From: Exiguobacterium sp. AM39-5BH
Lineage (GTDB): Bacteria > Bacillota > Bacilli > Exiguobacteriales > Exiguobacteriaceae
Assembly: GCF_003467445.1 (NCBI RefSeq)
Contig: NZ_QSGS01000009.1
Location: 11,334-75,333 of the forward strand
Direction: 5' to 3'
DNA length: 64,000 nucleotides
Under the pieces are notes generated by a model. That model worked only from the letters and a program-made list of their open reading frames with translations, was not told the DNA's origin and did no database searches. Positions 45,530 to 54,682 of this stretch are shown here, in pieces. The translations under genes and the position numbers were made by a program. Every line of letters begins with the position of its first letter. Position 1 is the first letter of the stretch.

Positions 45530-46393
45530 ATGATAAAGTTACTTGCAGATTCAACGTGTGATTTATCCGATGAGGTTTTAGCAAAATATGAGATTAGCGT
45601 CGCGCCGCTCATCATCACGATTGACAATAAATCGTATGAGGACCGTGTCGACATCCAGCCCGATGTGTTTTACGGAATGTTGGAAGCGCTACCGGAATTC
45701 CCGACGACGGGGATGCCGAGCCCGGCGACATTTATGAAGCTGATGGAAGAGGCCGTCGAGAGCGGACATGATGAGATTCTTTGCATTTGTATGTCGAGCG
45801 GGACGAGCGGTTCGTATCAATCGGCTGTGCTCGGAAAAGAATACTTCGAAGAGGCGCATCCCGATTCGACGGCGAAGATTCATATCGTCGACTCACGCTC
45901 GATGAGCCACGGGAGCGGTTGGTTGTTAATGAAGAGCGCCCAGTTGCGTGAAGCCGGGGCGACGTTCGAGGAGCTCGTCGAGTTCAACGAAAAGTATAAG
46001 CTGAAAGTGAAGCACTTCTTGTCTGTCGATGACTTGGACCACTTGATTAAAAGCGGTCGTATCTCAAACGCGAGCGCCATCATCGGCAAGTTGCTCATGG
46101 TCAAGCCGATTATGAGCATGAAGAACGGCAAAGGGGCCATCGTCGCGAAAGAGCGTGGAACGCGTAAAGTGCTCAAGCACTACACGGACGAGTTCATCAA
46201 ACGCTGCGACAAAGACATTACCAACTTTGTCATCATCGGCTATACGTCCGATCAAAAGATTGCCGAGAACTTGAAGGCGAAGATTCAAGCCGAATCCGAC
46301 TTTGACGGCGAGATTTACCTCATGCAGATGGGCGTCTCGGTCGGGACGCATGTCGGTCTTGGTGCCATCTCAATGTTTTTTGTGGAAAAATAA
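45530..46393 (+). CDS. DegV family fatty-acid-binding protein
   Basis: A 287-residue DegV-fold protein. In Bacillota such proteins are the FakB-type partners that hold a fatty acid for phosphorylation by FakA. It begins MIKLLADSTCDLSDEVLAKYEISVAPL, with the conserved DSTCDL loop, then FPTTGMPSPATFMKLM, CICMSSGTSGSYQSA, VDSRSMSHGSG and SVGTHVGLGAISMFF near the end (family pattern GpvigtHtGPGtlg). ATG 45530 behind TGGAGGGTACC. No fakA is nearby. Confidence 0.9.
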   Translation: MIKLLADSTCDLSDEVLAKYEISVAPLIITIDNKSYEDRVDIQPDVFYGMLEALPEFPTTGMPSPATFMKLMEEAVESGHDEILCICMSSGTSGSYQSAVLGKEYFEEAHPDSTAKIHIVDSRSMSHGSGWLLMKSAQLREAGATFEELVEFNEKYKLKVKHFLSVDDLDHLIKSGRISNASAIIGKLLMVKPIMSMKNGKGAIVAKERGTRKVLKHYTDEFIKRCDKDITNFVIIGYTSDQKIAENLKAKIQAESDFDGEIYLMQMGVSVGTHVGLGAISMFFVEK

Positions 46394-46563
46394 AACGAAA
46401 GCCGTCTCATTCATGAGACGGCTTTTTCTGTGGATAACGTTATCCACAGGCAGGGACAGACCAGACACGTTCCACGTACCAAGAGTTATCCACAATTTTG
46501 AGGTGATAGACGTCGGGATTACTCAGATTGCGCCAAGTGTCAAAGTCGAAGCGGTTATCCACA
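46381..46563. promoter_or_regulatory. second DnaA-box cluster
   Basis: Four perfect DnaA boxes lie within 135 bp: TGTGGATAA at 46429-46437, TTATCCACA at 46440-46448, 46486-46494 and 46555-46563. A one-mismatch box (TGTGGAAAA) is at 46381-46389. The first two face each other 2 bp apart, making an exact 20-bp palindrome. The cluster spans the degV terminator and the 3' third of the convergent phosphatase gene. Confidence 0.85.
46398..46427. terminator. terminator after degV
   Basis: GCCGTCTCAT (46401-46410) pairs perfectly with ATGAGACGGC (46413-46422), flanked by A and T runs. It can work in both directions. Confidence 0.92.
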
Positions 46564-46991
46564 TATTGGAGTAGCAGCGCGAGGAGATTGCCGTGCGTCA
46601 CGAGGACGGTCGTGCCGGTTACATCGTCAAGTGGCTCGATGACGCTCAAAATCCGATCCGTCGCCTCTTGACCCGATTCGGCACCCGGGACACGGAACGA
46701 GGCGTCAGTGAACGAATGACGAAGCAACTCGAACCAATCGTCGCGCGGTTCGAGCGAGAGGATACGCTCGCGCAACTTCGGCTCCGTCTCGATGGTCAAC
46801 TGCTTAGACGTGGCGACCGGAGTGATCGAGGCGACGGCTCGCGTATAGTCGCTTGAGATGATGCGGTCGACAGGGATGTCTTGAAAGAAGTCAGCGAGGG
46901 CGAGTGCTTGTCGTTCACCGGCATAGGTGAGTGGGGCGTCCGGCTCTTGTCCGGTGGCCGAGCAATGGCGGATGAGATAGAACGTAGACAT
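46440..46991 (-). CDS. histidine phosphatase family protein
   Basis: A 183-residue phosphoglycerate-mutase-like phosphatase. The catalytic LIRHCSATGQ (RHG-type motif with Cys instead of Gly), SSDYTRAVASITPVA, the acceptor Glu in LRERIL, and the second catalytic His in VLVTHGNLLALLL are all present. Substrate unknown; relatives act on small phosphates. The last 40 codons contain three perfect DnaA boxes, so this 3' end is under a second constraint. Confidence 0.85.
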   Translation of the reverse strand: MSTFYLIRHCSATGQEPDAPLTYAGERQALALADFFQDIPVDRIISSDYTRAVASITPVATSKQLTIETEPKLRERILSLEPRDDWFELLRHSFTDASFRVPGAESGQEATDRILSVIEPLDDVTGTTVLVTHGNLLALLLQYVDNRFDFDTWRNLSNPDVYHLKIVDNSWYVERVWSVPACG

Positions 46992-47102
46992 AAAGTTCCT
47001 CCTTGATCATTTTTATGCAGAAGATAATAATGAAATATATGTAAAATAAAATACTGGTATTGAAATTATTTGAATTTAGTATAAATCATGTTGGAGGTAT
47101 GT

Positions 47103-49982
47103 ATGACTCATTTTACAGAACAACTCAAAAATTCGTTAGAAAAAGGGTTCATTGATAAGCATCATCATCACGTGAGTCCATTTAAACCTGAGTTATTAAT
47201 GAATGAAAAACATAAACGACAAGATGTACTTACTTCACTTCTAGACGAACTAAAGGGATGCCAATCTTTCTTATTCTCTGTTGCGTTTATTACGGAAGCT
47301 GGCTTAGCTACGTTAAAATCTACGCTTTCCGACTTACATGATAAAGGTATCCGTGGAAAAATCATGACTTCAACGTACCAATACTTTAATCAACCTAAAG
47401 TCTTTAAAGAACTATTAAAACTGAAGAATGTAGATATTCGCATTTCAGAAGTTGAGGCATTCCACTCTAAGGGATACATTTTTCAACATGAAGAGTACTA
47501 CTCATTAATTGTTGGAAGTTCTAATTTGACGTCTGGAGCGTTAAAGACAAATTACGAGTGGAATCTGAAGTTGACCTCTCACGAGAATGGAGAAATTGTC
47601 GGACACTTCCTCGATCAGTTTGAAGAAATGTGGAGTGTTTCAGTTCCATTGACACTTGAATGGATTTCAGCTTACGAACGTTCGTATCGTCCAGTCTTCG
47701 GAGAACGTGTAGCTGAATTTCCAGACTCGTATGGAGTCAATCGATTAAAAGAAGCGTTACAGGTAGAACCTAATTCGATGCAACTAGCAGCTTTAAGTGG
47801 GATTGAGGCCGTTCGTGCGCATGGAAATACAAGAGCGCTCGTCGTATCAGCGACGGGCACGGGAAAAACATATTTAGCCGCTTTTGATGTTCGTCGCTAT
47901 CGACCGAAGCGAATGCTATTCGTAGTGCATCGCGAACAGATTTTGCAAAAAGCAAAGAATGATTTTCATCGAGTCATTGGTGGTGATGCAAGTGATTTTG
48001 GTATCCTGTCAGGTTCGAGCCGAGCAATGGGAGCTAGGTATGTCTTTGCAACGATCCAAACAATTTCTAAACAAGAAACATTAGATCAGTTTAACCGAGA
48101 CGCATTTGACTACGTATTGATTGATGAGAGTCACCGAGCAGGAGCGGTTACATATCAACGAATTATAGAACATTTCACACCACAATTTTTATTAGGAATG
48201 ACAGCAACTCCTGAACGTTCAGATGGATATGATTTATTTAAGTTGTTTGATTACAACATTGCATATGAGATTCGGTTACAAGAAGCGCTTGAAGAGGACA
48301 TGTTGTGTCCTTTCCACTATTTTGGAGTGACAGATCTTGAAGTGAGTGGAAATCAAGTTGAGTTTGATGTATTCACTCAGCTCGTGTCAGAGGAACGTGT
48401 AGAACGGATTATCGAGAAGATTGATTACTATGGTTTTTCTGGAGAGCGTTTATGTGGTTTGATGTTCTGTAGTTCAAAACGAGAAGCGAAACGACTTTCT
48501 GAGGAATTGAATCATCGAGGTTTTAGAACATGTGCTTTAACCGGAGATGATTCGCAAGAAAAGAGACGAGTTGAAGTGACTAATTTGGAAGAGGGTCGTC
48601 TAGATTACATTTTAACAGTTGATATATTCAACGAAGGTATTGATATTCCAAGCATTAATCAAGTCGTCATGTTGCGACAGACAGAATCAAGTATTATTTT
48701 TGTTCAACAACTAGGACGGGGATTAAGAAAACACAGCTCAAAACAATACGTGACCGTTATCGATTTCATTGCTAACTACAAAAATAACTATTTGATTCCA
48801 ATCGCTTTATCCGGAGACCGCTCTCAAAATAAAGATTCGATTCGGAGAAAAGTAATCGATCGTAGCTATATTTCTGGCACGTCGACCATTAATTTTGAAG
48901 CCATCGCAAAAGAGCGAATTTACGAATCGATTAATCAAGCAAAACTAACGGACTTAAAAGTGTTAAAAGAGGCTTATCACAATTTGAAAAACCGTTTAGG
49001 CCGACCTCCGATGCTAAGTGATTTTGTTGAACATTATTCAATGGATCCAATTGTTATTGGAACAAAGAAGGGTCATTACGGTGCCTTTTTGAATATAGTG
49101 GAGCCTGATCTCCCTAATCTTCCTTCCATTCATTCGAAAGTTCTGTTGATGGTGACCCAAGAGTTATTATCAGGAAAACGAGTACATGAGGCATTGTTAA
49201 TGCAACTTCTGTTGGAGCAGGAAAGTTTGAACAAACAAGATTTTATTCATCGCTTGCGTGAGCAGGGCATACGAAGTGATCAAGCTACCATTCACTCTTT
49301 AGAAAATGTATTATCACTAAACTTCTTTAAAGATGCTGATCGATTGAAGTATGGAGGACACGCCTTAATTTCTTGGGAAGGTGAGGTGTATAGATTCTCA
49401 TCTCATATGCACTCTTTATTAAAAGATGAATGGTTCACTCAGCTGTTTAAAGATGTATTAACAGCTTCCTTAGCTAGAGGTCAACGATACGATCAAACAA
49501 AACCATTAACCCGACTTGAAAAATACACGAGGAAAGATGCTTGCCGCCTATTAAATTGGGATAAAGAAGAACAATCGACGATATATGGCTACAAAATAAA
49601 ACATCAAACTTGTCCGATTTTTGTCACATACCATAAGGGTGAAGACGTTGAAGCTAGCGTCAATTATGGAGACTCCTTTATTAATCCAGAAGTGTTTCAT
49701 TGGTATACGAGAAGCAGAAGAACGACAAAATCGGAAGAAGTACGTAAAATCATTGAAGCACAGGAAAGAGAAATCGATATTCATCTCTTTGTGAAAAAGG
49801 ATGATGATGAAGGCGGAGATTTCTACTATTTGGGTGAAGTCAAACCGGATCGCGAATCTGTTCAAGATACGACAATGCTGAATCAAAACAGACAGGAATT
49901 GTCTGTTGTTACGATGAACTTACTCCTCCAAGAACGTGTCGATCAGCAAATTTACGACTACTTACATGAACAAACGCATTAA
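47103..49982 (+). CDS. PLD-nuclease-like / SF2 helicase / DUF3427 fusion protein
   Basis: A 959-residue protein. An N-terminal phospholipase-D-like domain shows H121-x-K123 (FHSKGYIF) and VGSSNLTSGALKTNYEW around N141. Next is a DEAD/DEAH-type superfamily 2 helicase: SATGTGKTYLA (motif I, K255), DESHRAG (341-344), LGMTATPERSDG, then the second half with QQLGRGLRKH. The C-terminal DUF3427 part is about residues 780-955. The gene is AT-rich, unlike its neighbours. ATG 47103 follows TTGGAGGTATGT. This architecture is widespread in mobile regions; a nucleic-acid defence or repair role is likely but unproven. Confidence 0.88.
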   Translation: MTHFTEQLKNSLEKGFIDKHHHHVSPFKPELLMNEKHKRQDVLTSLLDELKGCQSFLFSVAFITEAGLATLKSTLSDLHDKGIRGKIMTSTYQYFNQPKVFKELLKLKNVDIRISEVEAFHSKGYIFQHEEYYSLIVGSSNLTSGALKTNYEWNLKLTSHENGEIVGHFLDQFEEMWSVSVPLTLEWISAYERSYRPVFGERVAEFPDSYGVNRLKEALQVEPNSMQLAALSGIEAVRAHGNTRALVVSATGTGKTYLAAFDVRRYRPKRMLFVVHREQILQKAKNDFHRVIGGDASDFGILSGSSRAMGARYVFATIQTISKQETLDQFNRDAFDYVLIDESHRAGAVTYQRIIEHFTPQFLLGMTATPERSDGYDLFKLFDYNIAYEIRLQEALEEDMLCPFHYFGVTDLEVSGNQVEFDVFTQLVSEERVERIIEKIDYYGFSGERLCGLMFCSSKREAKRLSEELNHRGFRTCALTGDDSQEKRRVEVTNLEEGRLDYILTVDIFNEGIDIPSINQVVMLRQTESSIIFVQQLGRGLRKHSSKQYVTVIDFIANYKNNYLIPIALSGDRSQNKDSIRRKVIDRSYISGTSTINFEAIAKERIYESINQAKLTDLKVLKEAYHNLKNRLGRPPMLSDFVEHYSMDPIVIGTKKGHYGAFLNIVEPDLPNLPSIHSKVLLMVTQELLSGKRVHEALLMQLLLEQESLNKQDFIHRLREQGIRSDQATIHSLENVLSLNFFKDADRLKYGGHALISWEGEVYRFSSHMHSLLKDEWFTQLFKDVLTASLARGQRYDQTKPLTRLEKYTRKDACRLLNWDKEEQSTIYGYKIKHQTCPIFVTYHKGEDVEASVNYGDSFINPEVFHWYTRSRRTTKSEEVRKIIEAQEREIDIHLFVKKDDDEGGDFYYLGEVKPDRESVQDTTMLNQNRQELSVVTMNLLLQERVDQQIYDYLHEQTH

Positions 49983-49983
49983 T

Positions 49984-50021
49984 AAAAGCCGAGACGTGAT
50001 TGTTACACGTTCTCGGCTTTT
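49984..50021. terminator. bidirectional terminator between helicase and mutT-like genes
   Basis: AAAAGCCGAGA-CGTG on the left pairs with ACG-TCTCGGCTTTT on the right; both convergent genes end into it. Confidence 0.9.
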
Positions 50022-50416
50022 GTCGTTTGATTGATGACGTCATTGACAGCAGGAATATCTGCCGGGGCCCACACGAGGGAATGTAAGTTATCACGTTTTA
50101 ACCAAATTAACGCATCGTGTTCTGTCGCAATCGGCGTTCCTGATTTTAACTCAGCACGCAATGAAATTAATTGAATAATGAACGTTTCATATTCATGTAC
50201 ATGTTCATTAATCACTTCGTGCGCAGTGATTTCACAAGCTAACTCTTCAGAAATCTCACGTTCAAGTGCTTCTTGCAAATTCTCACCGTCTTCAACTTTT
50301 CCACCAGGAAACTCCCACATGTTTGGAATCAACATATTTGTTGAGCGAAGGGCGCAGAGAATTTCTTGATTTTCATTTTCAATCACTGCTGCAACTACTT
50401 TTACTTTCTTTTTCAT
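50003..50416 (-). CDS. MutT-type (deoxy)nucleoside triphosphate pyrophosphohydrolase
   Basis: A 137-residue Nudix enzyme with a complete box, GGKVEDGENLQEALEREISEEL (38-59), and the opening VKVVAAVIENENQEILCALRS-N-PNMWEFPGGK typical of MutT/NtpA proteins that clean oxidised or non-canonical nucleotides. The start follows GAGGTAGCTATA. The gene is AT-rich like the convergent helicase gene, and the two share a terminator, so they probably arrived together. Confidence 0.88.
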   Translation of the reverse strand: MKKKVKVVAAVIENENQEILCALRSTNMLIPNMWEFPGGKVEDGENLQEALEREISEELACEITAHEVINEHVHEYETFIIQLISLRAELKSGTPIATEHDALIWLKRDNLHSLVWAPADIPAVNDVINQTTKAENV

Positions 50417-50520
50417 TATAGCTACCTCATTCTCTTAAGTATTGATTGTATTCATCATAACATCTCTAGTTCCGCGAGATGACTTCGTTAGAATCTCTAA
50501 AAGTTTTCCGTACTTAACCC

Positions 50521-50548
50521 TTATCAAACATCACAAAAGCGTTATAAT
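50521..50548 (+). promoter_or_regulatory. promoter upstream of mqo
   Basis: TTATCA (50521-50526), 16-bp spacer, then TATAAT (50543-50548). The leader to the mqo start is about 85 nt. Confidence 0.55.
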
Positions 50549-50639
50549 CAATATAACCATTATAAACGGGGCGAGTCGGCGAATGGGGATTTACCGAATC
50601 GTCTCATACACAAATCCAGGGGAGAAGGATGGGGTTTTC

Positions 50640-52139
50640 ATGAGCAGTGTTCAAAAGAGAACAGACGTCATTTTGATTGGTGCCGGTATTATGAGTGCGA
50701 CGCTCGGGTCGCTCTTTAAAGAGCTCGTACCAGAGTGGGAAGTCAAAGTGTTTGAGAAGCTCGAAAGTGCAGGGGAAGAGAGTTCGAACGAATGGAACAA
50801 CGCCGGGACGGGACATGCCGCGCTCTGCGAGTTGAACTATACGACGGAGAAGCCGGATGGCACGCTCGACATCTCGAAAGCAATCAACGTGAACGAGCAG
50901 TTCCAAATCTCGCGTCAGTTTTGGGCGCATCTCGTCAACAAAGGCTTGATTCAAAATCCGGAAGCGTTCATCCGTTCGATTCCGCATATGAGCATGGTCC
51001 AAGGCGAGAAGGACATCGAATTCTTGAAGAAACGTTTGGAAGCGCTCACAAAGAATCCGTTGTTTGAAGGGATGGTCTTATCAGATGACCCGGAACAGCT
51101 CCATGACTGGATGCCGATTGTCATGGAAGGTCGTTCTGTCGATGAGCCGATTGCGGCGACGAAAATCGATTCGGGCACGGACGTCAACTTCGGCGCGCTC
51201 ACACGGATGCTGTTCGATCATTTGACCGGCCAAGGTGTCGAGGTCAACTACAAACATAGCGTCGAGGACGTCAAACGGTTGGACAACGGGCTATGGGAAG
51301 TGAAAGTGAAAGACATCGAGGCGAACACGATTGAGACGCACACGGCGCCGTTCTTGTTTATCGGCGGCGGTGGTGGAAGCCTACCCCTTCTCCAAAAGAC
51401 GGGCATCCCGGAGTCGAAGCACATCGGTGGATTCCCGGTTAGCGGTCTGTTCCTCGTCTGTAAGAACCGTGACGTCATCGAACAGCACAACGCGAAAGTA
51501 TATGGCAAAGCGAAAGTCGGCGCACCGCCGATGTCGGTGCCTCATCTCGACACGCGCTTCATCGAAGGGCGCAAAGAGTTATTGTTCGGACCGTTCGCCG
51601 GCTTTACGCCGAAGTTCTTGAAGACGGGCTCGAACCTCGACCTCATCCAATCGGTCAAACCATACAACGTCGTGACGATGCTCGCGGCCGGGGCGAAAGA
51701 GATGCCGCTCACGAAATATTTGATTGAACAGGTGCTCTTGTCGCATGACAAACGGATGGACGAGCTCCGTGAATTCATCCCGACCGCGAAGAACGAAGAC
51801 TGGGAAATCGTCGTCGCCGGACAACGCGTGCAAGTCATCAAAGACACGCCGGACGGCAAAGGGACGCTCCAGTTCGGAACGGAAGTCGTCAGCGCCGAAG
51901 ACGGATCGGTCGCAGCATTGCTCGGTGCATCACCGGGCGCGTCGACGGCCGTGCACGTCATGTTGAAAGTGCTCGAGCAGTGCTTCCCGAACCGGATGCC
52001 GGAATGGGAACCGAAAATCAAAGAGATGGTGCCGTCTTATGGCGTCTCGCTCTCGGATCACCCGGAACTGTTCAAGACGATTCACGAATCGACAGCGATG
52101 GCGCTCGGCCTAAAAGAGAAAGGCGTCGTCTACAATTAA
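50640..52139 (+). CDS. mqo: malate:quinone oxidoreductase
   Basis: FAD-dependent, membrane-associated enzyme that oxidises malate to oxaloacetate and reduces quinone. 499 residues. The N-terminal FAD motif is [20 protein letters not shown], followed by [23 protein letters not shown], typical of Mqo. [36 protein letters not shown] and [16 protein letters not shown] are conserved. I choose ATG 50640 with AGAAGGATGGGG upstream; a longer open frame upstream covers the promoter and has no homologous sequence. Confidence 0.95.
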   Translation: MSSVQKRTDVILIGAGIMSATLGSLFKELVPEWEVKVFEKLESAGEESSNEWNNAGTGHAALCELNYTTEKPDGTLDISKAINVNEQFQISRQFWAHLVNKGLIQNPEAFIRSIPHMSMVQGEKDIEFLKKRLEALTKNPLFEGMVLSDDPEQLHDWMPIVMEGRSVDEPIAATKIDSGTDVNFGALTRMLFDHLTGQGVEVNYKHSVEDVKRLDNGLWEVKVKDIEANTIETHTAPFLFIGGGGGSLPLLQKTGIPESKHIGGFPVSGLFLVCKNRDVIEQHNAKVYGKAKVGAPPMSVPHLDTRFIEGRKELLFGPFAGFTPKFLKTGSNLDLIQSVKPYNVVTMLAAGAKEMPLTKYLIEQVLLSHDKRMDELREFIPTAKNEDWEIVVAGQRVQVIKDTPDGKGTLQFGTEVVSAEDGSVAALLGASPGASTAVHVMLKVLEQCFPNRMPEWEPKIKEMVPSYGVSLSDHPELFKTIHESTAMALGLKEKGVVYN

Positions 52140-52147
52140 GCGAGTAC

Positions 52148-52180
52148 AAGCGAGGATGTGTTCATATTCTCGCTTTTTCT
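52148..52180 (+). terminator. terminator after mqo
   Basis: AAGCGAG (52148-52154) pairs with CTCGCTT (52169-52175) across a 14-base loop, then Ts. Confidence 0.75.
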
Positions 52181-52255
52181 TTTTGATTGTAAGACAATTA
52201 ATCCATATATTGGTTAAAAATAAATAGAGCTCTACATAAAATTAGGAGGTGCTAC

Positions 52256-52744
52256 ATGGATAAAATTATTCTTTCTGAATGGGAGCGTAAAAAATACGGT
52301 GACTACGTCGACCAACTTCGAAAGTATCCGGATTGCTTCGAATATTGTGTACTTCCCAATTATGAAGATTATATGGAGACAGAGCAGACGGAATGTATTC
52401 AGTTAGGCGATTGTTTCGCAGTCTTGATGAGGCATGCGGGCCACTATATCCTGGTCGCTATCCTGTTTGATGTCGAATGGGAAACGAGACAAGTGTTAGA
52501 ATGGCTCGACCGCTGGGAAGTGCGTTGCATGAGGCCGACAACAGAGACGCTTCTAATCTCACATGCGAATGATGTGGTTGAACAAATCAAATTCAAAGAA
52601 CATCCACTTCTCTTGATTGAAAAAGGGTCGAAGACATTGCTTGTGAATCCTGAAGAGCTCGTTGATGTGGCGGATGTGTATGATCAGTACAAGAAAATCA
52701 ATAATACAGGGCTCGCGGAAGATGTCATTGTTGAGAGTGATTAA
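52256..52744 (+). CDS. hypothetical protein
   Basis: A 162-residue acidic cytoplasmic protein that I do not recognise. It is mixed alpha/beta, with VLMRHAGHYILVAILFDVEWETRQVLEWLDRWEV in the middle and five cysteines scattered without a clear metal motif. ATG 52256 is behind TAGGAGGTGCTAC. The glycosylase-like gene follows after a short gap with its own ribosome binding site, so the two are probably co-transcribed. Confidence 0.6.
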   Translation: MDKIILSEWERKKYGDYVDQLRKYPDCFEYCVLPNYEDYMETEQTECIQLGDCFAVLMRHAGHYILVAILFDVEWETRQVLEWLDRWEVRCMRPTTETLLISHANDVVEQIKFKEHPLLLIEKGSKTLLVNPEELVDVADVYDQYKKINNTGLAEDVIVESD

Positions 52745-52758
52745 AGGAGGACATGATT

Positions 52759-53454
52759 ATGCAAACAAATGAACAGCTACATACATGGATTGAAGTCCCT
52801 TCCCATGACATCTATTTTCGTCCATTCGTCAGTAAATCACCTGATTCAAAAGGGAATGTTTTTATAGTGGGTATCAATCCGGCCACACCAATTTCAAAAG
52901 ATGCGTTTTCAAGTGTCGAGGACTATATTCAAATACTTTGTAATCGTGAACGCTTCATTGAGCAAATAAAGACGATTCGGTTGTCTCAAGGAAAAAGTCC
53001 ACTATCTCGTACGCGGGTTGGTTTGAATCAATTCGTGAATGATTTAGAGGAAAAGTCTATAGGAAAGATTGATGTCATTGAGACGAACATGAATGCATAC
53101 CCGACGAGGCGAGCAAAAGAATTGCGTCAAGTGGACCCTGATTTGACCCGACATGGCAGGCAAATTTTCCGTGAGCTATTAGTCGCCTACCAACCAAAAG
53201 CAATAATCGTCCACAGCAAGCAAGCACTGGGCGAATTGCTGGCGTTATTGGAAACAGAAAAGCTGAACCCCTCTGTAACCTTCAATCCTAAAGTACGATT
53301 GGTGGATTGGATTGCAGCCGACCCAATTACTTTTACGTACGAAGATGGAACAATCGGGACGATTTTCTGCTCCAAGCATTTTATGTACCACGGACATGTC
53401 GGACATAGCTTCCAACCGCTGAAAGAACAGGTGCTGGCCGTCTTTGAACAATAA
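52759..53454 (+). CDS. protein resembling the uracil-DNA glycosylase superfamily
   Basis: A 231-residue protein with VFIVGINPATPIS near residue 36, which resembles motif 1 of the uracil-DNA glycosylase fold (G-nPG). A later AIIVHSKQALGELLALLE resembles the second core strand and helix. A conserved-looking FCSKHFMYHGHVGHSF is near the end, where the family's HPS loop would be. The exact catalytic residues are not clear, so the enzyme class is uncertain. ATG 52759 is preferred (eight bases from AAGGAGG); ATG 52753 is too close. Confidence 0.5.
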   Translation: MQTNEQLHTWIEVPSHDIYFRPFVSKSPDSKGNVFIVGINPATPISKDAFSSVEDYIQILCNRERFIEQIKTIRLSQGKSPLSRTRVGLNQFVNDLEEKSIGKIDVIETNMNAYPTRRAKELRQVDPDLTRHGRQIFRELLVAYQPKAIIVHSKQALGELLALLETEKLNPSVTFNPKVRLVDWIAADPITFTYEDGTIGTIFCSKHFMYHGHVGHSFQPLKEQVLAVFEQ

Positions 53455-53483
53455 AAAAAGACCTCTTCGCACGGAAGGGGCCA
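53453..53483 (-). terminator. terminator after the CarD-like gene
   Basis: Read on the minus strand, GGCCCCTTC pairs imperfectly with GAAGAGGTC, followed by seven Ts. Confidence 0.65.
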
Positions 53484-53484
53484 A

Positions 53485-54009
53485 TCAAGTAGTGGCGACA
53501 GGTTCTTCGCTCAAATAAGCAGCAATTTGTTGATCGATGATGTCTTCCGATAATTCAAGCGCGAGCGAAAGTTCTTTCACGAGGATCGTTTTCGCGTTCT
53601 CGAGAATCTTACGGTCCTGTTCATATAACTTTTTGTTCAACGCGAGCGCCTCACTTTGACGGCGGGCGAGCGTGTTGATGACTTGAGCGATGTCGTGACG
53701 GTTGCCCGAGTGCACGACGTTCAAGAATTCGCGATTGCGGTTGTTCGGATGGGGATTCCATTCGACACCCGGCGAGCGGAACGATTCGAGGATCTCTTTT
53801 GCTTCTTTCGCTTCAAGGAGCGTCAACATCATCACTTTATCACTATCGACGGGGATACTGATTTGCAACTTCTGTGCGTTATTGATGGGATGGAGCGTGT
53901 AGTACGACTTCGTCTCACCCGCGACCGTCATGTCGGAAATGTCGTCAATGCGGCAAACTCCGTGGGTCGAATAGATGATTAAATCACCAGTTTTGAACAA
54001 ATCGATCAC
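53485..54009 (-). CDS. CarD-family transcriptional regulator
   Basis: A 174-residue protein with the RNA-polymerase-interacting domain at the N-terminus (LFKTGDLIIYSTHGVCRIDDISDMTVAGETKSYYTLHPI, similar to the Mfd RID and CarD). An alpha-helical C-terminal half follows (AQVINTLARRQSEALALNKKLYEQDRKILENAKTILVKELSLALE), as in CarD/CdnL. Members bind the polymerase beta subunit and stabilise promoter opening, or act more narrowly in Bacillota. Start behind AGGAAGAGGTGATCG. It is monocistronic. Confidence 0.88.
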   Translation of the reverse strand: MIDLFKTGDLIIYSTHGVCRIDDISDMTVAGETKSYYTLHPINNAQKLQISIPVDSDKVMMLTLLEAKEAKEILESFRSPGVEWNPHPNNRNREFLNVVHSGNRHDIAQVINTLARRQSEALALNKKLYEQDRKILENAKTILVKELSLALELSEDIIDQQIAAYLSEEPVATT

Positions 54010-54086
54010 CTCTTCCTTTCATCAAGTATAGTAGTTCATGACACGAAATGTCAACTCGGTTGACATTTGAGGTGAGATATGACATA

Positions 54087-54116
54087 AAAAAATCCCTCCC
54101 AATCGTTAGGAGAGAT
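54087..54116 (-). terminator. terminator after the MarR-like gene
   Basis: On the minus strand AATC-CTCC and GGGAGGGATT pair around TAACGATT, followed by seven Ts. Confidence 0.75.
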
Positions 54117-54553
54117 TACAAATTCCAGTCGGCTTTCAACAACATTTTCAGTTGTCGGAACGCGTCGTCACCGAGTGAATCGGCTATTTTTTGTTCGAGT
54201 TCGGCTTTCAACGCCTCGTTCTGTTCGTAGCAACGGACCCCGAGCTCGGTCAGCTCGATACATTTATCTTTTCGACTCGTCGGATGATCGGTCACCGTGA
54301 CGAGTTCTTTCGCTTTCAAGTTCTTGATGAGCTTATGGATCGCTTGACGGGAGATGTGGACGTTGCGCGTCACTTCGGCAATGGTCGGTTTCGTTCGATA
54401 AATCCGGGCGAGCACGTACCATTCGGAGTTGGAGATATAGATATCGTGTTGCTCGTTCCAAGCCCGCTCGCTGATGCGGCGGATTTGGTCATGTCGCTCA
54501 CTGAGGAGATCGAGGAGTCGTGTCGTCGGTTCTGTTGGAGTCAAATTGGTCAC
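54116..54553 (-). CDS. MarR-family transcriptional regulator
   Basis: A 145-residue winged-helix regulator. The helical N-terminus is followed by SNSEWYVLARIYRTKPTIAEVTRNVHISRQAIHKLIKNLKAKELV, the helix-turn-helix, and the wing VTVTDHPTSRKDKCIELTELG, with the conserved D-R-K-K of MarR proteins. Such regulators usually control a neighbouring or divergent gene. Here the divergent neighbour is the glycosylase-like gene 54683-55428, 129 bp away. Confidence 0.88.
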   Translation of the reverse strand: MTNLTPTEPTTRLLDLLSERHDQIRRISERAWNEQHDIYISNSEWYVLARIYRTKPTIAEVTRNVHISRQAIHKLIKNLKAKELVTVTDHPTSRKDKCIELTELGVRCYEQNEALKAELEQKIADSLGDDAFRQLKMLLKADWNL

Positions 54554-54682
54554 TCCTATTCGTTTTTGTCGTTCCTAACTATACAAAAGCGGATGTGCCG
54601 CGTCAATGCGCGAAACGAGTTCACCATCCTCTGATAGGATTTGGCGGTTTGGGGAAAGAACAGAAACAGAGGAGGGACAATC

